A DNA stretch of 64,000 nucleotides, taken from Pseudomonas fluorescens. GTDB taxonomy: Bacteria; Pseudomonadota; Gammaproteobacteria; Pseudomonadales; Pseudomonadaceae. This document shows positions 1 to 7,901 of the stretch, piece after piece; within the stretch, counting starts at the first letter, position 1, and each line of letters opens with the position of its first letter. Position numbers and translations under genes: made by a program. The stretch is taken from the NCBI RefSeq assembly GCF_900636825.1, contig NZ_LR134318.1, positions 901,501 through 965,500 of the forward strand. The letters are read 5' to 3'. The notes beneath the pieces are model-generated. The model saw only the letters and a program-made list of their open reading frames with translations. It was not told the DNA's origin and did no database searches.

Positions 1-227
1 CCGTAAGCGAAGCCATAACCGGCGGCGGCGAATGCCATGTCCACCGGCATCTGAAAGGCGAAGATCGCCACGGCAATCGAAAGCGCGAGTGTGATGCTGC
101 CGGCCACATGGCCTTTGAGGCGAAACACCGCCAGCGCGAGAAAGAAGAACACGATGGGAATGACGGCCGCGAGAGCGGAGACGCCAAGACTGCCGAGCGG
201 ACTGTAGAACTGTTGCCAGGTTTGCAT
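1..227 (-). CDS. lldP: L-lactate permease, N-terminal part (truncated by window edge)
   Basis: The start codon is at 225-227 on the minus strand; 75 residues are visible before the window ends. The product begins MQTWQQFYSPLGSLGVSALA and continues into hydrophobic segments at about residues 15-33 and 43-62, typical of the N terminus of LctP-family lactate/proton symporters of the inner membrane. The family imports L- and D-lactate (and glycolate) for oxidation by lactate dehydrogenases. It is divergent from the GntR/FCD regulator gene at 492, and a perfect operator lies between them, which fits lactate-responsive repression. The stop codon and any downstream lldD/lldE genes lie outside the window. 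Confidence 0.93.
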   Translation of the reverse strand, partial: MQTWQQFYSPLGSLGVSALAAVIPIVFFFLALAVFRLKGHVAGSITLALSIAVAIFAFQMPVDMAFAAAGYGFAY

Positions 228-279
228 GGTGGGGTGGCCCCTAATTGTTGTTGGTCAGGCACTGCCAGCGTTTTTGGAT

Positions 280-296
280 AATTGGTAAGACCAATT
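280..296. promoter_or_regulatory. LldR/PdhR-type operator palindrome
   Basis: The sequence AATTGGTAAGACCAATT is a perfect 7-3-7 palindrome. It matches the operator form known for FadR-subfamily GntR regulators of lactate and pyruvate genes (PdhR/LldR boxes, ATTGGTnnnACCAAT). It lies between the divergent lactate permease and regulator genes, 53 bp before the permease start and 195 bp before the regulator start. Inference: the product of the gene at 492 binds here and lactate releases it. Confidence 0.85.
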
Positions 297-491
297 TACA
301 TTCGCTGTTGGCTAGGGTAAAAGCCTTGGTATCGGTGTGTCAATTTGTCGCCCTAGAACTTTTGTCGAATGCGCGGTGCATCTGGCAGCCGGGCTGCTTG
401 GCTGAAGTGGTTGACCGGTAGGTGCCGGCGAGGCGCCGATACGCCAGAATAGAGAGCCCGGCGAGCGGTCGGGATCGTGGAGAGTTGAGTT

Positions 492-1259
492 ATGGGGTTT
501 GATCAGATACGTCAGCGCCGTTTGTCTGACGATATTGTCGAGCGACTCGAGGGGATGATTCTTGAGGGCACGTTGAAGTCCGGTGAACGGCTTCCGGCGG
601 AGCGCACGCTGGCCGAGCAATTTGGCGTGTCGCGCCCTTCGTTGCGCGAGGCGATCCAGAAACTGGCAGCCAAAGGCTTGCTGGTAAGTCGTCAGGGCGG
701 CGGCAATTATGTCGTGGAGAATCTGGGCTCCACGTTCAGCGATCCGCTGCTGCAACTGCTCGAAACAAATCCCGAGGCGCAGCGGGACTTATTGGAATTT
801 CGCCACACCCTGGAAGCATCGTGCGCGTACTACGCCGCATTGCGTGCAACGGATGTTGATCGCGAGCGACTGACGGCGGCGTTCGAGGAATTGCAGGACT
901 GTTATGCCCGTCACGACGAGGTTAGTCGTGCCGAAGAGGGCGCGGCGGATGCGAAATTTCACCTGGCGATTGCCGAAGCCAGCCACAACGCCGTACTGCT
1001 GCATACGATTCGCGGTTTGTTCGATCTGCTCAAGCGCAACGTCGTGACCAACATCGGCGGCATGTACAAGCAACGCGCGGAAACCCGCGACATGCTGATC
1101 ACGCAGCACCGGGAATTGTATCTGGCAATTATTGAGGGGCGTGCGGAGCAGGCGCGGGAAGTGTCCAGCCGACATATTTTGTATGTGCAGGAAGTGCTGG
1201 AAGAGGTGCGTCAGGAGGTTCAGCGCATGGCTCGGGCGGAGCGGCGCAAAGGGATGTGA
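492..1259 (+). CDS. lldR: GntR/FCD-family transcriptional regulator of lactate utilisation
   Basis: The 255-residue protein has an N-terminal GntR winged helix (about residues 8-75; recognition region EQFGVSRPSLREAIQKL) and a C-terminal all-helical FCD ligand domain (about 95-235) with the expected metal/ligand histidines (FHLAIAEASHN, later QHRELYLAI). This is the FadR-subfamily layout of LldR and PdhR, which normally repress lactate or pyruvate genes and respond to the substrate. It faces the lactate permease gene across the 280-296 operator, which supports the LldR assignment over PdhR. The ATG at 492 follows a GAGAG-rich stretch, and the length is usual for the family. Confidence 0.88.
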   Translation: MGFDQIRQRRLSDDIVERLEGMILEGTLKSGERLPAERTLAEQFGVSRPSLREAIQKLAAKGLLVSRQGGGNYVVENLGSTFSDPLLQLLETNPEAQRDLLEFRHTLEASCAYYAALRATDVDRERLTAAFEELQDCYARHDEVSRAEEGAADAKFHLAIAEASHNAVLLHTIRGLFDLLKRNVVTNIGGMYKQRAETRDMLITQHRELYLAIIEGRAEQAREVSSRHILYVQEVLEEVRQEVQRMARAERRKGM

Positions 1260-1273
1260 GGTGGCAGATTAAT

Positions 1274-1389
1274 TGTGGCGAGGGAGCTTGCTCCCGCTGA
1301 GGCGCGCATTGGGTCTCGCTTTTATCGATAATCGCGAGAACCAAATGCGCCTGCTGCGCAGTCGAGCGGGAGCAAGCTCCCTCGCCACA
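1274..1389. repeat. REPIN-type nested palindrome
   Basis: Two arms, TGTGGCGAGGGAGCTTGCTC and its reverse complement ending CTCGCCACA, bound a 116-bp element. Each arm contains the short self-palindrome GGGAGCTTGCTCCC (or GGGAGCAAGCTCCC), and an inner inverted repeat (GCGCATT.. / ..AATGCGC) makes the whole element fold as one long hairpin. This is the classic REP-doublet form of fluorescent pseudomonads. It lies between the convergent lldR and smpB genes and could also act as a bidirectional transcript end. Confidence 0.85.
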
Positions 1390-1398
1390 GGCCGGGAA

Positions 1399-1881
1399 TC
1401 AGTCTTCCTTGCCCTTGTTGCGCACTGCACGCTGCAACTCGCGACCGGCATCGCGCTCGCGCTCGGTATCACGCTTGTCGTATTCCTTCTTGCCCTTGCC
1501 CAGAGCGATCTCGCACTTGACCATGTGCTTGCTCCAGTACCAGGACAGGCAGACGCAGGCGTAACCCTTTTGCTGCACAGCGGCGGCGAGCTTTTCCAGC
1601 TCGCGGCGGTTGAGCAGCAATTTGCGCGTGCGCACCGGGTCAGCGATGACGTGGGTACTTGCGGTCATCAACGGTGTGATGTGGCTGCCGAGCAACCACG
1701 CCTCGCCATCCTTGAGCAGCACATAGCTGTCGACCAGCTGTAGCTTGCTCGCCCGCAGACTTTTTACTTCCCAGCCGGCCAGGACCAGACCAGCCTCGAA
1801 CTTGTGTTCGATGAAGTAATCGTGTCGCGCCTTTTTGTTCTGCGCGATGGTCCCTGTAGGGTGTTTCTTCTGTTTAGCCAT
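1399..1881 (-). CDS. smpB: SsrA-binding protein SmpB
   Basis: The 160-residue protein opens [20 protein letters not shown] and carries the SmpB core: an [15 protein letters not shown] beta-barrel segment, [16 protein letters not shown], and a basic C-terminal tail ([19 protein letters not shown]) that folds in the ribosomal A site. SmpB binds tmRNA and brings it to stalled ribosomes for trans-translation. Length is normal. The tmRNA gene itself is not in this window. As in many gammaproteobacteria, smpB lies close to ratA, rnfH and bamE, here separated from them by a sodium symporter gene on the other strand. Confidence 0.97.
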   Translation of the reverse strand: MAKQKKHPTGTIAQNKKARHDYFIEHKFEAGLVLAGWEVKSLRASKLQLVDSYVLLKDGEAWLLGSHITPLMTASTHVIADPVRTRKLLLNRRELEKLAAAVQQKGYACVCLSWYWSKHMVKCEIALGKGKKEYDKRDTERERDAGRELQRAVRNKGKED

Positions 1882-2000
1882 AGGGGCGGCATTATATGGA
1901 GATAAATGGCTGTCGGCTACGGTGATGCAGCGTGCTTGAGCAGGTTGAGTGAATCCCGGACAATGCGGCCTCTTTTTCTAACGCTTGGGCGTGATAAACG

Positions 2001-3404
2001 ATGTCGACAGACAAGGTTTCTGTCCACGGCAGTTGGGCTAGCCGCTGGGTTTTCATACTCGCCGCGACCGGTTCGGCCGTGGGGCTGGGTAGTATCTGGA
2101 AGTTCCCCTATATGGTCGGGGTCTACGGCGGCGGCGCATTTGTCCTGATGTTTCTGGCCTGTATCGCGCTCATCGGCATCCCAGTCATGCTGGCCGAAAC
2201 CCTGATCGGCCGGCGTGCGCGGCAGAGTCCAGCGAATGCCCTGAAGGTGCTGGCGCTGGAAGCCGGGCACTCGGCCAAGTGGTCGTGGGGTGCTTTCGCC
2301 GGAATGATCACGGCGTTGCTGATTCTGTCTTTTTACAGTGTGGTGGGTGGCTGGTCGCTGGATTACATCGTCGACATGGGCCGGGGCGATTTCCAGGGCG
2401 CCACGGCGGATCAGGTCGGTGCTTATTTCGGCAATGTCATCTCCAATCCATGGCGCCTGACACTTTGGCACACGATTTTCATGCTGTTGTCGGCGTTCGT
2501 CATCGCAAAAGGCGTGGTCGCCGGGCTTGAGCGCAGTCTGCGAATCATGATGCCGTTGCTGTTCGTGATGATTCTGGTGCTGCTGGGCTACAGCATGACC
2601 ACCGGGCATTTCATGGAAGGCGTGCATTTCATGTTCGATTTCCACCCGGAAAAAGTCCTCGATGGCCTGCTGCCGGCTATGGGGCACGCATTCTTTTCGC
2701 TGAGCGTCGGCGTCGGTTCGATCATGATCTACGGCGCCTACATGCCGAAAAATACCTCGCTGTCCGGCACCGTGGTCGGCGTGGCGCTCCTGGACACCTT
2801 CGTTTCGCTGGTGGCCGGTCTGGCGTTGTTTCCGATTGTATTTGCGGCCGGCCTTAACCCGAGCGAAGGCCCCGGCCTGATGTTCGTCAGCCTGCCGTTT
2901 GCTTTTGGTAATGTACTTTTCGGCCAATTGATGGGCGTGGTGTTCTTCGTTCTGGTTGCCGTAGCGGCCTGGAGTTCGGCGATTTCCCTGCTCGAGCCGA
3001 TGGTGGCCTACCTGGTTGAACGCACCAAAATCAGCCGCGCCTGGGTGACGTTCTCGCTGGCATTCACGTGCTGGTTCGTCGGTTTGGGTACGGTGTTTTC
3101 TTTCAATATCTGGAAGGAAGCCAAATTTTTCGTGAACGAAGGCGGGATGTTTCACCTCTACCAATGGGGTGCGCAGAGCGGTCTGGACTTCTTCGGCGTG
3201 ATCGATTTCTTCACCTCGCGGATCATGTTGCCGCTCGGTGGCTTGTGTTTCGTCCTGTTCGCCGGATGGGTGATGGGGCGTGACGCGGTGCGAGACGAGT
3301 TGTCGATCCGCAATCCGAAGCTGTTCGCCCTGTCTTTGTTCTTGATGCGCTACGTGGCGCCTATCGGCATTCTGGTTGTGTTTGCCGCTCAGCTCTGGAA
3401 GTAA
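2001..3404 (+). CDS. Sodium-dependent transporter, NSS (SLC6/LeuT-like) family
   Basis: The 467-residue protein is hydrophobic throughout with about 11 membrane segments. The NSS signature is at residues 24-37 (GSAVGLGSIWKFPY), corresponding to the unwound part of TM1 that binds sodium and substrate in LeuT. Bacterial NSS members couple import of amino acids or similar solutes to sodium entry; the substrate cannot be read from sequence. An 11-helix form is common in bacteria. The gene follows divergently from smpB and is read towards ratA, 7 bp ahead of it, so the two may be cotranscribed. Confidence 0.88.
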   Translation: MSTDKVSVHGSWASRWVFILAATGSAVGLGSIWKFPYMVGVYGGGAFVLMFLACIALIGIPVMLAETLIGRRARQSPANALKVLALEAGHSAKWSWGAFAGMITALLILSFYSVVGGWSLDYIVDMGRGDFQGATADQVGAYFGNVISNPWRLTLWHTIFMLLSAFVIAKGVVAGLERSLRIMMPLLFVMILVLLGYSMTTGHFMEGVHFMFDFHPEKVLDGLLPAMGHAFFSLSVGVGSIMIYGAYMPKNTSLSGTVVGVALLDTFVSLVAGLALFPIVFAAGLNPSEGPGLMFVSLPFAFGNVLFGQLMGVVFFVLVAVAAWSSAISLLEPMVAYLVERTKISRAWVTFSLAFTCWFVGLGTVFSFNIWKEAKFFVNEGGMFHLYQWGAQSGLDFFGVIDFFTSRIMLPLGGLCFVLFAGWVMGRDAVRDELSIRNPKLFALSLFLMRYVAPIGILVVFAAQLWK

Positions 3405-3411
3405 CGCTTAC

Positions 3412-3846
3412 ATGACGACACATATTCAACGCTCGGCGCTGCTGCCGTATCCGGCGCAATTTCTCTACGACCTGGTCAACGACGTGGCGCGTTACCCGGA
3501 GTTTCTACCCTGGTGTTCATCCGCTGAAGTGCTGGAAAGCTCGCCTGAGCATATGCGGGCCAGTGTTGGGGTGGCGAAAGGCGGACTCAGTCAGCATTTC
3601 GTCACGCGCAATACGCTGGTGCCAGGGCAGTCGATCGAAATGAATCTGGAGGAGGGGCCGTTCAACCAGTTGCACGGTATCTGGGTGTTCAAGGTCTTGA
3701 ACGAGAAGGCCTGCAAGATCAGCCTCGACCTGTCTTTCGATTACGCTGGGCCGCTGGTTCGCGCGACGCTTGGGCCGTTGTTCAATCAGGCCGCGAATAC
3801 GCTGGTGGATGCGTTCTGCCAGCGCGCCAAGCAGATGCATGGTTAA
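3412..3846 (+). CDS. ratA: RatA-family START-like protein
   Basis: The 144-residue protein ([20 protein letters not shown]) is a small START/polyketide-cyclase-fold protein. The segment [15 protein letters not shown] is characteristic of the RatA/Coq10 family, whose members bind hydrophobic ligands; E. coli RatA was reported to hinder 70S ribosome association, and mitochondrial Coq10 binds ubiquinone. The ATG at 3412 was chosen because it gives the normal family N terminus, while an in-frame start at 3376 overlaps the upstream symporter gene. The stop overlaps the start of rnfH, as in the conserved ratA-rnfH pair. Confidence 0.88.
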   Translation: MTTHIQRSALLPYPAQFLYDLVNDVARYPEFLPWCSSAEVLESSPEHMRASVGVAKGGLSQHFVTRNTLVPGQSIEMNLEEGPFNQLHGIWVFKVLNEKACKISLDLSFDYAGPLVRATLGPLFNQAANTLVDAFCQRAKQMHG

Positions 3847-4153
3847 GTCGATGATCGAAATAGAGGTCGTCTACGCCGCCGTTGATCGCCAGATTCTGCG
3901 TACTGTCAGCGTTGCAGAGAGTGCAACGGTGCGGGCTGCGGCGCTTGCTTCGGGCGTAGATGCCGAATTTCCTGAACTGGATCTGGCGCATTCTGCGCTG
4001 GGGATTTTCGGCAAGGTGGTGACTGATCCGGATTCGCGGCTGGTTCAGGCGGGTGATCGCATCGAGATTTATCGCCCGTTGCTCGCTGATCCGAAAGAAG
4101 TGCGTCGCTTGCGGGCGGCCAAGGCTGCCGCCGCCAAGGCGCGAAACGAGTAA
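3839..4153 (+). CDS. rnfH: RnfH-family ubiquitin-like protein
   Basis: The 104-residue protein ([20 protein letters not shown]) has the beta-grasp RnfH family features: IEIEVVYA, a central [18 protein letters not shown], and [20 protein letters not shown] near the end. Function in the cell is unsettled; RnfH genes often pair with ratA. The ATG at 3839 overlaps the ratA stop (TAA at 3844-3846), implying translational coupling. A second ATG at 3851 would give 100 residues and is a possible alternative. The Lys/Ala-rich C-terminal tail is common in pseudomonads. Confidence 0.85.
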   Translation: MVKSMIEIEVVYAAVDRQILRTVSVAESATVRAAALASGVDAEFPELDLAHSALGIFGKVVTDPDSRLVQAGDRIEIYRPLLADPKEVRRLRAAKAAAAKARNE

Positions 4154-4170
4154 CGGCCGTATTGCAGGCA

Positions 4171-4201
4171 ATAAAAAACCCGGAAAATCCGGGTTTTTTA
4201 T
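4171..4201. terminator. Bidirectional rho-independent terminator
   Basis: AAAAAACCCGG-AAAAT-CCGGGTTTTTT: a stem flanked by an A-run on one side and a T-run on the other. It lies between the convergent rnfH and bamE genes and can end transcription from both sides. Confidence 0.92.
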
Positions 4202-4212
4202 TGCTTCGCCAA

Positions 4213-4740
4213 TTACTGCGGCGAAGTATCTAGCGGCTCTGGCGTCGGCACCGGAACGGTTTCCACACCATCGACATCCTTCTGGATCTGATCCAGCAAG
4301 GAGCCAGGCTTGGCCGGTTTTTCGGCTTCCGGCTTCTCGGCGTTTTCAGCAGGAGCGGTCACGGTCGTGCCACTGTCCTTGCCGAGAATCGCTTCGTCGC
4401 GGCTCACGCCCGGCATAAAGTCACCGGACAGGCTGACAAGCTGGTCGTTCGAATTGAAAATAACGCTGACGCGTTCCTGTTGGCGTTCACCGCCACCCGG
4501 TTGCAGGCTGTACAGATAATCCCAGCGATCGGCATGGAACGTGTCGGCAAGCAGAGGGTTGCCCATGATAAACCGTACTTGCGGCCGGGTCATTCCCGGG
4601 CGTAACTGGTCTATCATGTCCTGCGTGACGACATTGCCCTGCTGGATGTCGATTTTGTAAACCCCGGGGAATGAACAACCGGCGAGTGCGAGCAGTCCCA
4701 CAAAGGTGAAACTGGTTAGCAAGAGCTTGGTGTTTTGCAT
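4213..4740 (-). CDS. bamE: Outer-membrane assembly lipoprotein BamE (OmlA/SmpA)
   Basis: The 175-residue precursor has a lipoprotein signal peptide with lipobox LAGC (Cys22). The BamE fold follows: [20 protein letters not shown] then [12 protein letters not shown] and [14 protein letters not shown], the conserved surface that contacts BamD and phosphatidylglycerol. A low-complexity Pro/Glu/Ala-rich tail occupies about residues 128-175, which is usual for the pseudomonad OmlA form and absent in E. coli BamE. The gene is divergent from fur, an arrangement also recalled for P. aeruginosa omlA-fur. Confidence 0.95.
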   Translation of the reverse strand: MQNTKLLLTSFTFVGLLALAGCSFPGVYKIDIQQGNVVTQDMIDQLRPGMTRPQVRFIMGNPLLADTFHADRWDYLYSLQPGGGERQQERVSVIFNSNDQLVSLSGDFMPGVSRDEAILGKDSGTTVTAPAENAEKPEAEKPAKPGSLLDQIQKDVDGVETVPVPTPEPLDTSPQ

Positions 4741-4837
4741 CGGTGGGCGACTTCCACTATCTTGGCTGGGACAACGTAAACGCCGATCATACCCGCATTA
4801 AGAGAAGCTGCGAAGCAGCATCGCGAGAAAGCTGACC

Positions 4838-5242
4838 ATGGTTGAAAATAGCGAACTACGCAAAGCCGGCCTCAAAGTGACCCTGCCACGGGTCAAGATC
4901 CTGCAAATGCTCGACTCTACCGAGCAGCGCCACATGAGTGCCGAAGACGTCTACAAGGCGTTGATGGAAGCCGGTGAGGACGTCGGTCTGGCCACGGTTT
5001 ACCGTGTCCTGACCCAGTTCGAAGCGGCCGGCCTCGTGGTCCGCCACAATTTCGACGGCGGCCACGCGGTCTTCGAATTGGCTGACGGTGGCCACCACGA
5101 CCATATGGTCAACGTGGAATCGGGTGAAGTTATCGAATTCTTCGACGAAGAAATCGAAAAGCTTCAGAAGTCGATCGTCGAGAAGCATGGCTTCGAGATG
5201 GTTGATCACAACCTGGTGCTGTACGTGCGCAAGAAAAAGTAA
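4838..5242 (+). CDS. fur: Ferric uptake regulator Fur
   Basis: The 134-residue protein (MVENSELRKAGLKVTLPRVK) has the N-terminal winged helix (HMSAEDVYKALMEAGEDVGLATVYRVLTQF) and the C-terminal dimerisation and metal-binding region with the GGHHDHM cluster and EEIEKLQ. It lacks the C-terminal Cys pairs found in E. coli Fur, which is normal for Pseudomonas. With Fe(II) it represses iron-uptake genes, plausibly including the piuA/piuC cluster at 51-57 kb. Length is canonical. Confidence 0.98.
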   Translation: MVENSELRKAGLKVTLPRVKILQMLDSTEQRHMSAEDVYKALMEAGEDVGLATVYRVLTQFEAAGLVVRHNFDGGHAVFELADGGHHDHMVNVESGEVIEFFDEEIEKLQKSIVEKHGFEMVDHNLVLYVRKKK

Positions 5243-5278
5243 GCAAGTCGCGCGAATTTCATATTCGCGAAACGAACG

Positions 5279-5302
5279 AAGGCGACCCAAGGGTCGCCTT
5301 CG
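5279..5302. terminator. Hairpin between convergent fur and recN
   Basis: GAAGGCGACC-CAAG-GGTCGCCTTC is a 10-bp GC-rich stem between two convergent genes. There is no long T-run, so intrinsic termination is likely but not certain. A smaller inverted repeat (CGCGAAT..ATTCGCG, 5251-5269) precedes it. Confidence 0.6.
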
Positions 5303-5318
5303 TGCTGTCTACCGTTTG

Positions 5319-6992
5319 TTAAGCCTTGGCGGTCACCACCATTTTTTTCGCGTGGGCCAAAGACTCTTTGGTCAGATCGATGCCGCCGAGCATGCGTGCG
5401 ACTTCTTCGATGCGTTCGTTCTTGCTGAGCTTCGCGACGGCCGTGTGAGTGGCCTCTTTATCGCGGACCTTATGCACGAACAAGTGCTGATGCCCTTGCG
5501 CCGCGACTTGCGGCAGGTGCGTCACGGTCAACACTTGGCCGCGATCGCCGAGGCGACGTAACAATTGGCCGACGATCTCGGCCGTGGGGCCGCCAATCCC
5601 CACATCCACTTCGTCGAATACCAGCGTGGGAACTCGGGAGGTCTGTGCAGTGATCACCTGAATTGCCAGGCTGATTCGCGACAGTTCGCCACCGGACGCG
5701 ACTTTTGCCAAAGCCTTGAGCGGTTGACCGGGGTTGGCACTGACCAGCAATTCGACTTGTTCCAGCCCGTTCGGCAGCAATTCGTCGCTGCTGTTGGCTT
5801 TCAGTTCAATGGTGAAGCGGCCCCCGGGCATGCCCAGTCGCTGAATCTCTTGCTCCACTGCGCTCGCCAGATTACCGGCCGCTTGCTGTCGGAGGTCGCT
5901 GAGCTCGCGCGCTTTCTCCTGATAATGCCGCGCATAGGAGGCCAACTCTTCGCCCAGTCGCTCGATGGATTCGTCATTGGCATTGAGGGTTTCGATTTCA
6001 TCAAGCAACTTTTGCTGCATTTCGCCGACTTCGGTCGGTTGGATCCGGTGTTTGCGCGCCAGGGTATAGATGGCGTCGAGGCGTTCTTCCAGATATTGCA
6101 GGCGCGCCGGATCGGCATCGAAGTTGTCGAGGAAGCGGTTGAGCTCGCCGACCGCTTCCTCGACCTGGATTTGTGCGCTGGTCAGCAGGCTGCTGGCTTC
6201 ACCCAGCGCGCCGACTGAATTATTCACGCTGGAAAGACGATTGAGGCTGGCGGTGAGCGCATTCAGCACATTGCCGGAATCGCTTTCACTGCATTGCTCG
6301 ACCACTTGCCGGCAAATGCCCAGCAAGGTTTCCGCATTGGTCAGGTTTTTGTGTTCCTGCTCCAGCTGTTCAAGCTCGTTTTCGCCGAGGCCGAGGTTTT
6401 CCAGCTCTTCAAGTTGATAGCTGAGCAACTGGTGGCGGGCGCGTTGTTCGTCGCCGGAATTGGAGAGCCGCTCCAGTTCCTGGCGGGTCTGGCGCCAGCG
6501 TTGTGCGGCAAGCTGCACCTGACGGGCCAGGTCGGTGGCGCCAGCGTACTCATCCAGCAGGCGGCGATGGGTGTCGGTCTTCAGCAGCGACTGATGTTCG
6601 TGCTGGCTGTGAATATCGATCAGCAGCTCGCCAAGTGCTTTGAGGTCGCCAAGCGGGCAGGGCGTGCCGTTGATATAGCCGCGAGAGCGGCCTTCCGAAG
6701 TGATCACCCGGCGCAGGATGCACGGACCGTCGTGTTCCAGGTCGCGTTCGGCCAGCCAGGCGCTGGCTTCGGGGATATCAACCAGATCGAACGTGGCGAG
6801 AATGTCAGCCTTGTCCGCGCCCGGGCGAACCACGCCGCTGTCGGCGCGATCGCCCAGTGTCAGGCCCAGGGCGTCGAGCATGATCGACTTGCCGGCGCCG
6901 GTTTCCCCTGTGATCACGCTCATCCCGCGATCGAGTTCGAGATCGAGATGTTCAACGATGGCGTAGTTATGTACAGACAGGTGCACCAGCAT
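5319..6992 (-). CDS. recN: DNA repair protein RecN
   Basis: The 557-residue SMC-like ATPase has a Walker A GETGAGKS at residues 29-36, a long central coiled coil (about 155-360), and a C-terminal half with the ABC signature region (LAKVASGGELSRISLAIQ) and Walker B TLVFDEVDVGIGG. RecN acts early in double-strand-break repair with RecA, in the cytoplasm. The start is MLVHLSVHNYAIVEHLDLEL, the usual family N terminus. A near-consensus LexA box 25 bp upstream fits SOS induction. Confidence 0.97.
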   Translation of the reverse strand: MLVHLSVHNYAIVEHLDLELDRGMSVITGETGAGKSIMLDALGLTLGDRADSGVVRPGADKADILATFDLVDIPEASAWLAERDLEHDGPCILRRVITSEGRSRGYINGTPCPLGDLKALGELLIDIHSQHEHQSLLKTDTHRRLLDEYAGATDLARQVQLAAQRWRQTRQELERLSNSGDEQRARHQLLSYQLEELENLGLGENELEQLEQEHKNLTNAETLLGICRQVVEQCSESDSGNVLNALTASLNRLSSVNNSVGALGEASSLLTSAQIQVEEAVGELNRFLDNFDADPARLQYLEERLDAIYTLARKHRIQPTEVGEMQQKLLDEIETLNANDESIERLGEELASYARHYQEKARELSDLRQQAAGNLASAVEQEIQRLGMPGGRFTIELKANSSDELLPNGLEQVELLVSANPGQPLKALAKVASGGELSRISLAIQVITAQTSRVPTLVFDEVDVGIGGPTAEIVGQLLRRLGDRGQVLTVTHLPQVAAQGHQHLFVHKVRDKEATHTAVAKLSKNERIEEVARMLGGIDLTKESLAHAKKMVVTAKA

Positions 6993-7016
6993 GAAGGCCG
7001 CTCCCAGGCTTTAGGT

Positions 7017-7032
7017 CTGGTTATTTATACAG
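7017..7032 (-). promoter_or_regulatory. LexA (SOS) box of recN
   Basis: CTGG-TTATTTAT-ACAG; read on the recN strand it is CTGT-ATAAATAA-CCAG. It matches the gammaproteobacterial SOS box CTGT-N8-ACAG in all but one base and has the usual AT-rich spacer. It lies 25 bp before the recN start, where a bound repressor would block the promoter. Confidence 0.8.
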
Positions 7033-7151
7033 TGTTTTGTTTCTGGCTGACAATGCCTCGCCTTAGCTCGATTTGCTTGAACCGCAAACTTCCTTAGCGC
7101 AACCAGGAATGAGAAAGCGGCACTTTTTAGTAGGGTTAATCCTTGCAGGCC

Positions 7152-7179
7152 CTTGAAGCCTGATTTTGCGGCCCCATAT
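7152..7179 (+). promoter_or_regulatory. Sigma-32 (RpoH) heat-shock promoter of grpE
   Basis: The -35 CTTGAA (7152-7157) and -10 CCCCATAT (7172-7179) are separated by 14 bp, matching the sigma-32 consensus CTTGAA-N13/14-CCCCATnT. It lies about 50 bp before the grpE start. Confidence 0.9.
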
Positions 7180-7232
7180 ATCGGGGCAGAAGCGCGAGTC
7201 AGGCTCGCGGACGAAATTGAAAGGAGAATTCT

Positions 7233-7799
7233 ATGGCTGACGAACAGACAGTAGATACGCAAAACCCAGACGCCAATCAGGCGCCCGAAAATACGGGTGA
7301 TGACTTGGCGACCCGTGTGCAAGTGCTCGAAGAGCAATTGGCCGCCGCGCAGGATCAGTCTCTGCGTGTAGCTGCTGATCTGCAGAACGTCCGTCGTCGC
7401 GCCGAGCAGGACGTCGAGAAGGCGCACAAGTTTGCCTTGGAAAAATTCGCCGGCGACTTGCTGCCGATCGTCGACAGTCTGGAGCGCGGCCTCGAGCTGT
7501 CGAATCCGGATGACGAAAGCATCCGTCCGATGCGCGAAGGCATCGAGCTGACCCTGAAAATGTTCCACGACACCCTCAAGCGCTATCAGCTTGAAGCGAT
7601 CGATCCGCATGGCGAACCATTCAATGCCGTTCACCATCAGGCGATGGCCATGCAGGAAAGTGCCGACGTCGAACCGAACAGTGTTTTGAAGGTGTTTCAA
7701 AAGGGCTATCAGCTCAATGGTCGCCTGCTGCGTCCGGCCATGGTTGTGGTCAGCAAGGCGCCTGCGCCAATTTCGCCTTCGATTGACGAGAAGGCTTGA
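7233..7799 (+). CDS. grpE: Nucleotide exchange factor GrpE
   Basis: The 188-residue protein has an acidic disordered N terminus (1-40), a long dimeric coiled coil (about 42-95, with [20 protein letters not shown]) and a C-terminal beta domain ([15 protein letters not shown] ... [20 protein letters not shown]) that opens the DnaK nucleotide cleft. It starts after a good ribosome site (AAAGGAGAA). It is the first gene of the grpE-dnaK-dnaJ chaperone cluster and has its own sigma-32 promoter. Length and motifs are normal. Confidence 0.98.
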   Translation: MADEQTVDTQNPDANQAPENTGDDLATRVQVLEEQLAAAQDQSLRVAADLQNVRRRAEQDVEKAHKFALEKFAGDLLPIVDSLERGLELSNPDDESIRPMREGIELTLKMFHDTLKRYQLEAIDPHGEPFNAVHHQAMAMQESADVEPNSVLKVFQKGYQLNGRLLRPAMVVVSKAPAPISPSIDEKA

Positions 7800-7822
7800 A
7801 ATTAGCCGCAAGGCCCCCATTT
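7795..7822 (+). promoter_or_regulatory. Sigma-32 promoter of dnaK, overlapping the grpE stop
   Basis: The -35 CTTGAA (7795-7800) and -10 CCCCATTT (7815-7822) have the same 14-bp spacing as the grpE promoter. The -35 hexamer contains the grpE stop codon (TGA, 7797-7799). The dnaK start follows 80 bp downstream. This gives dnaK an independent heat-shock start in addition to read-through from grpE. Confidence 0.88.
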
Positions 7823-7901
7823 AGAAGTCAAGCGTTTAAGTGCTACCGCAGTCAGCCACCACTGCTGCGGCAACAAAATCCAAAGTTTCGGGAGAGTGAA
7901 C

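Noticed and set aside
4213..4380. Pro/Glu-rich extension of BamE as a possible fusion
   Set aside because: The pseudomonad OmlA form is known to be longer than E. coli BamE; nothing novel is needed.
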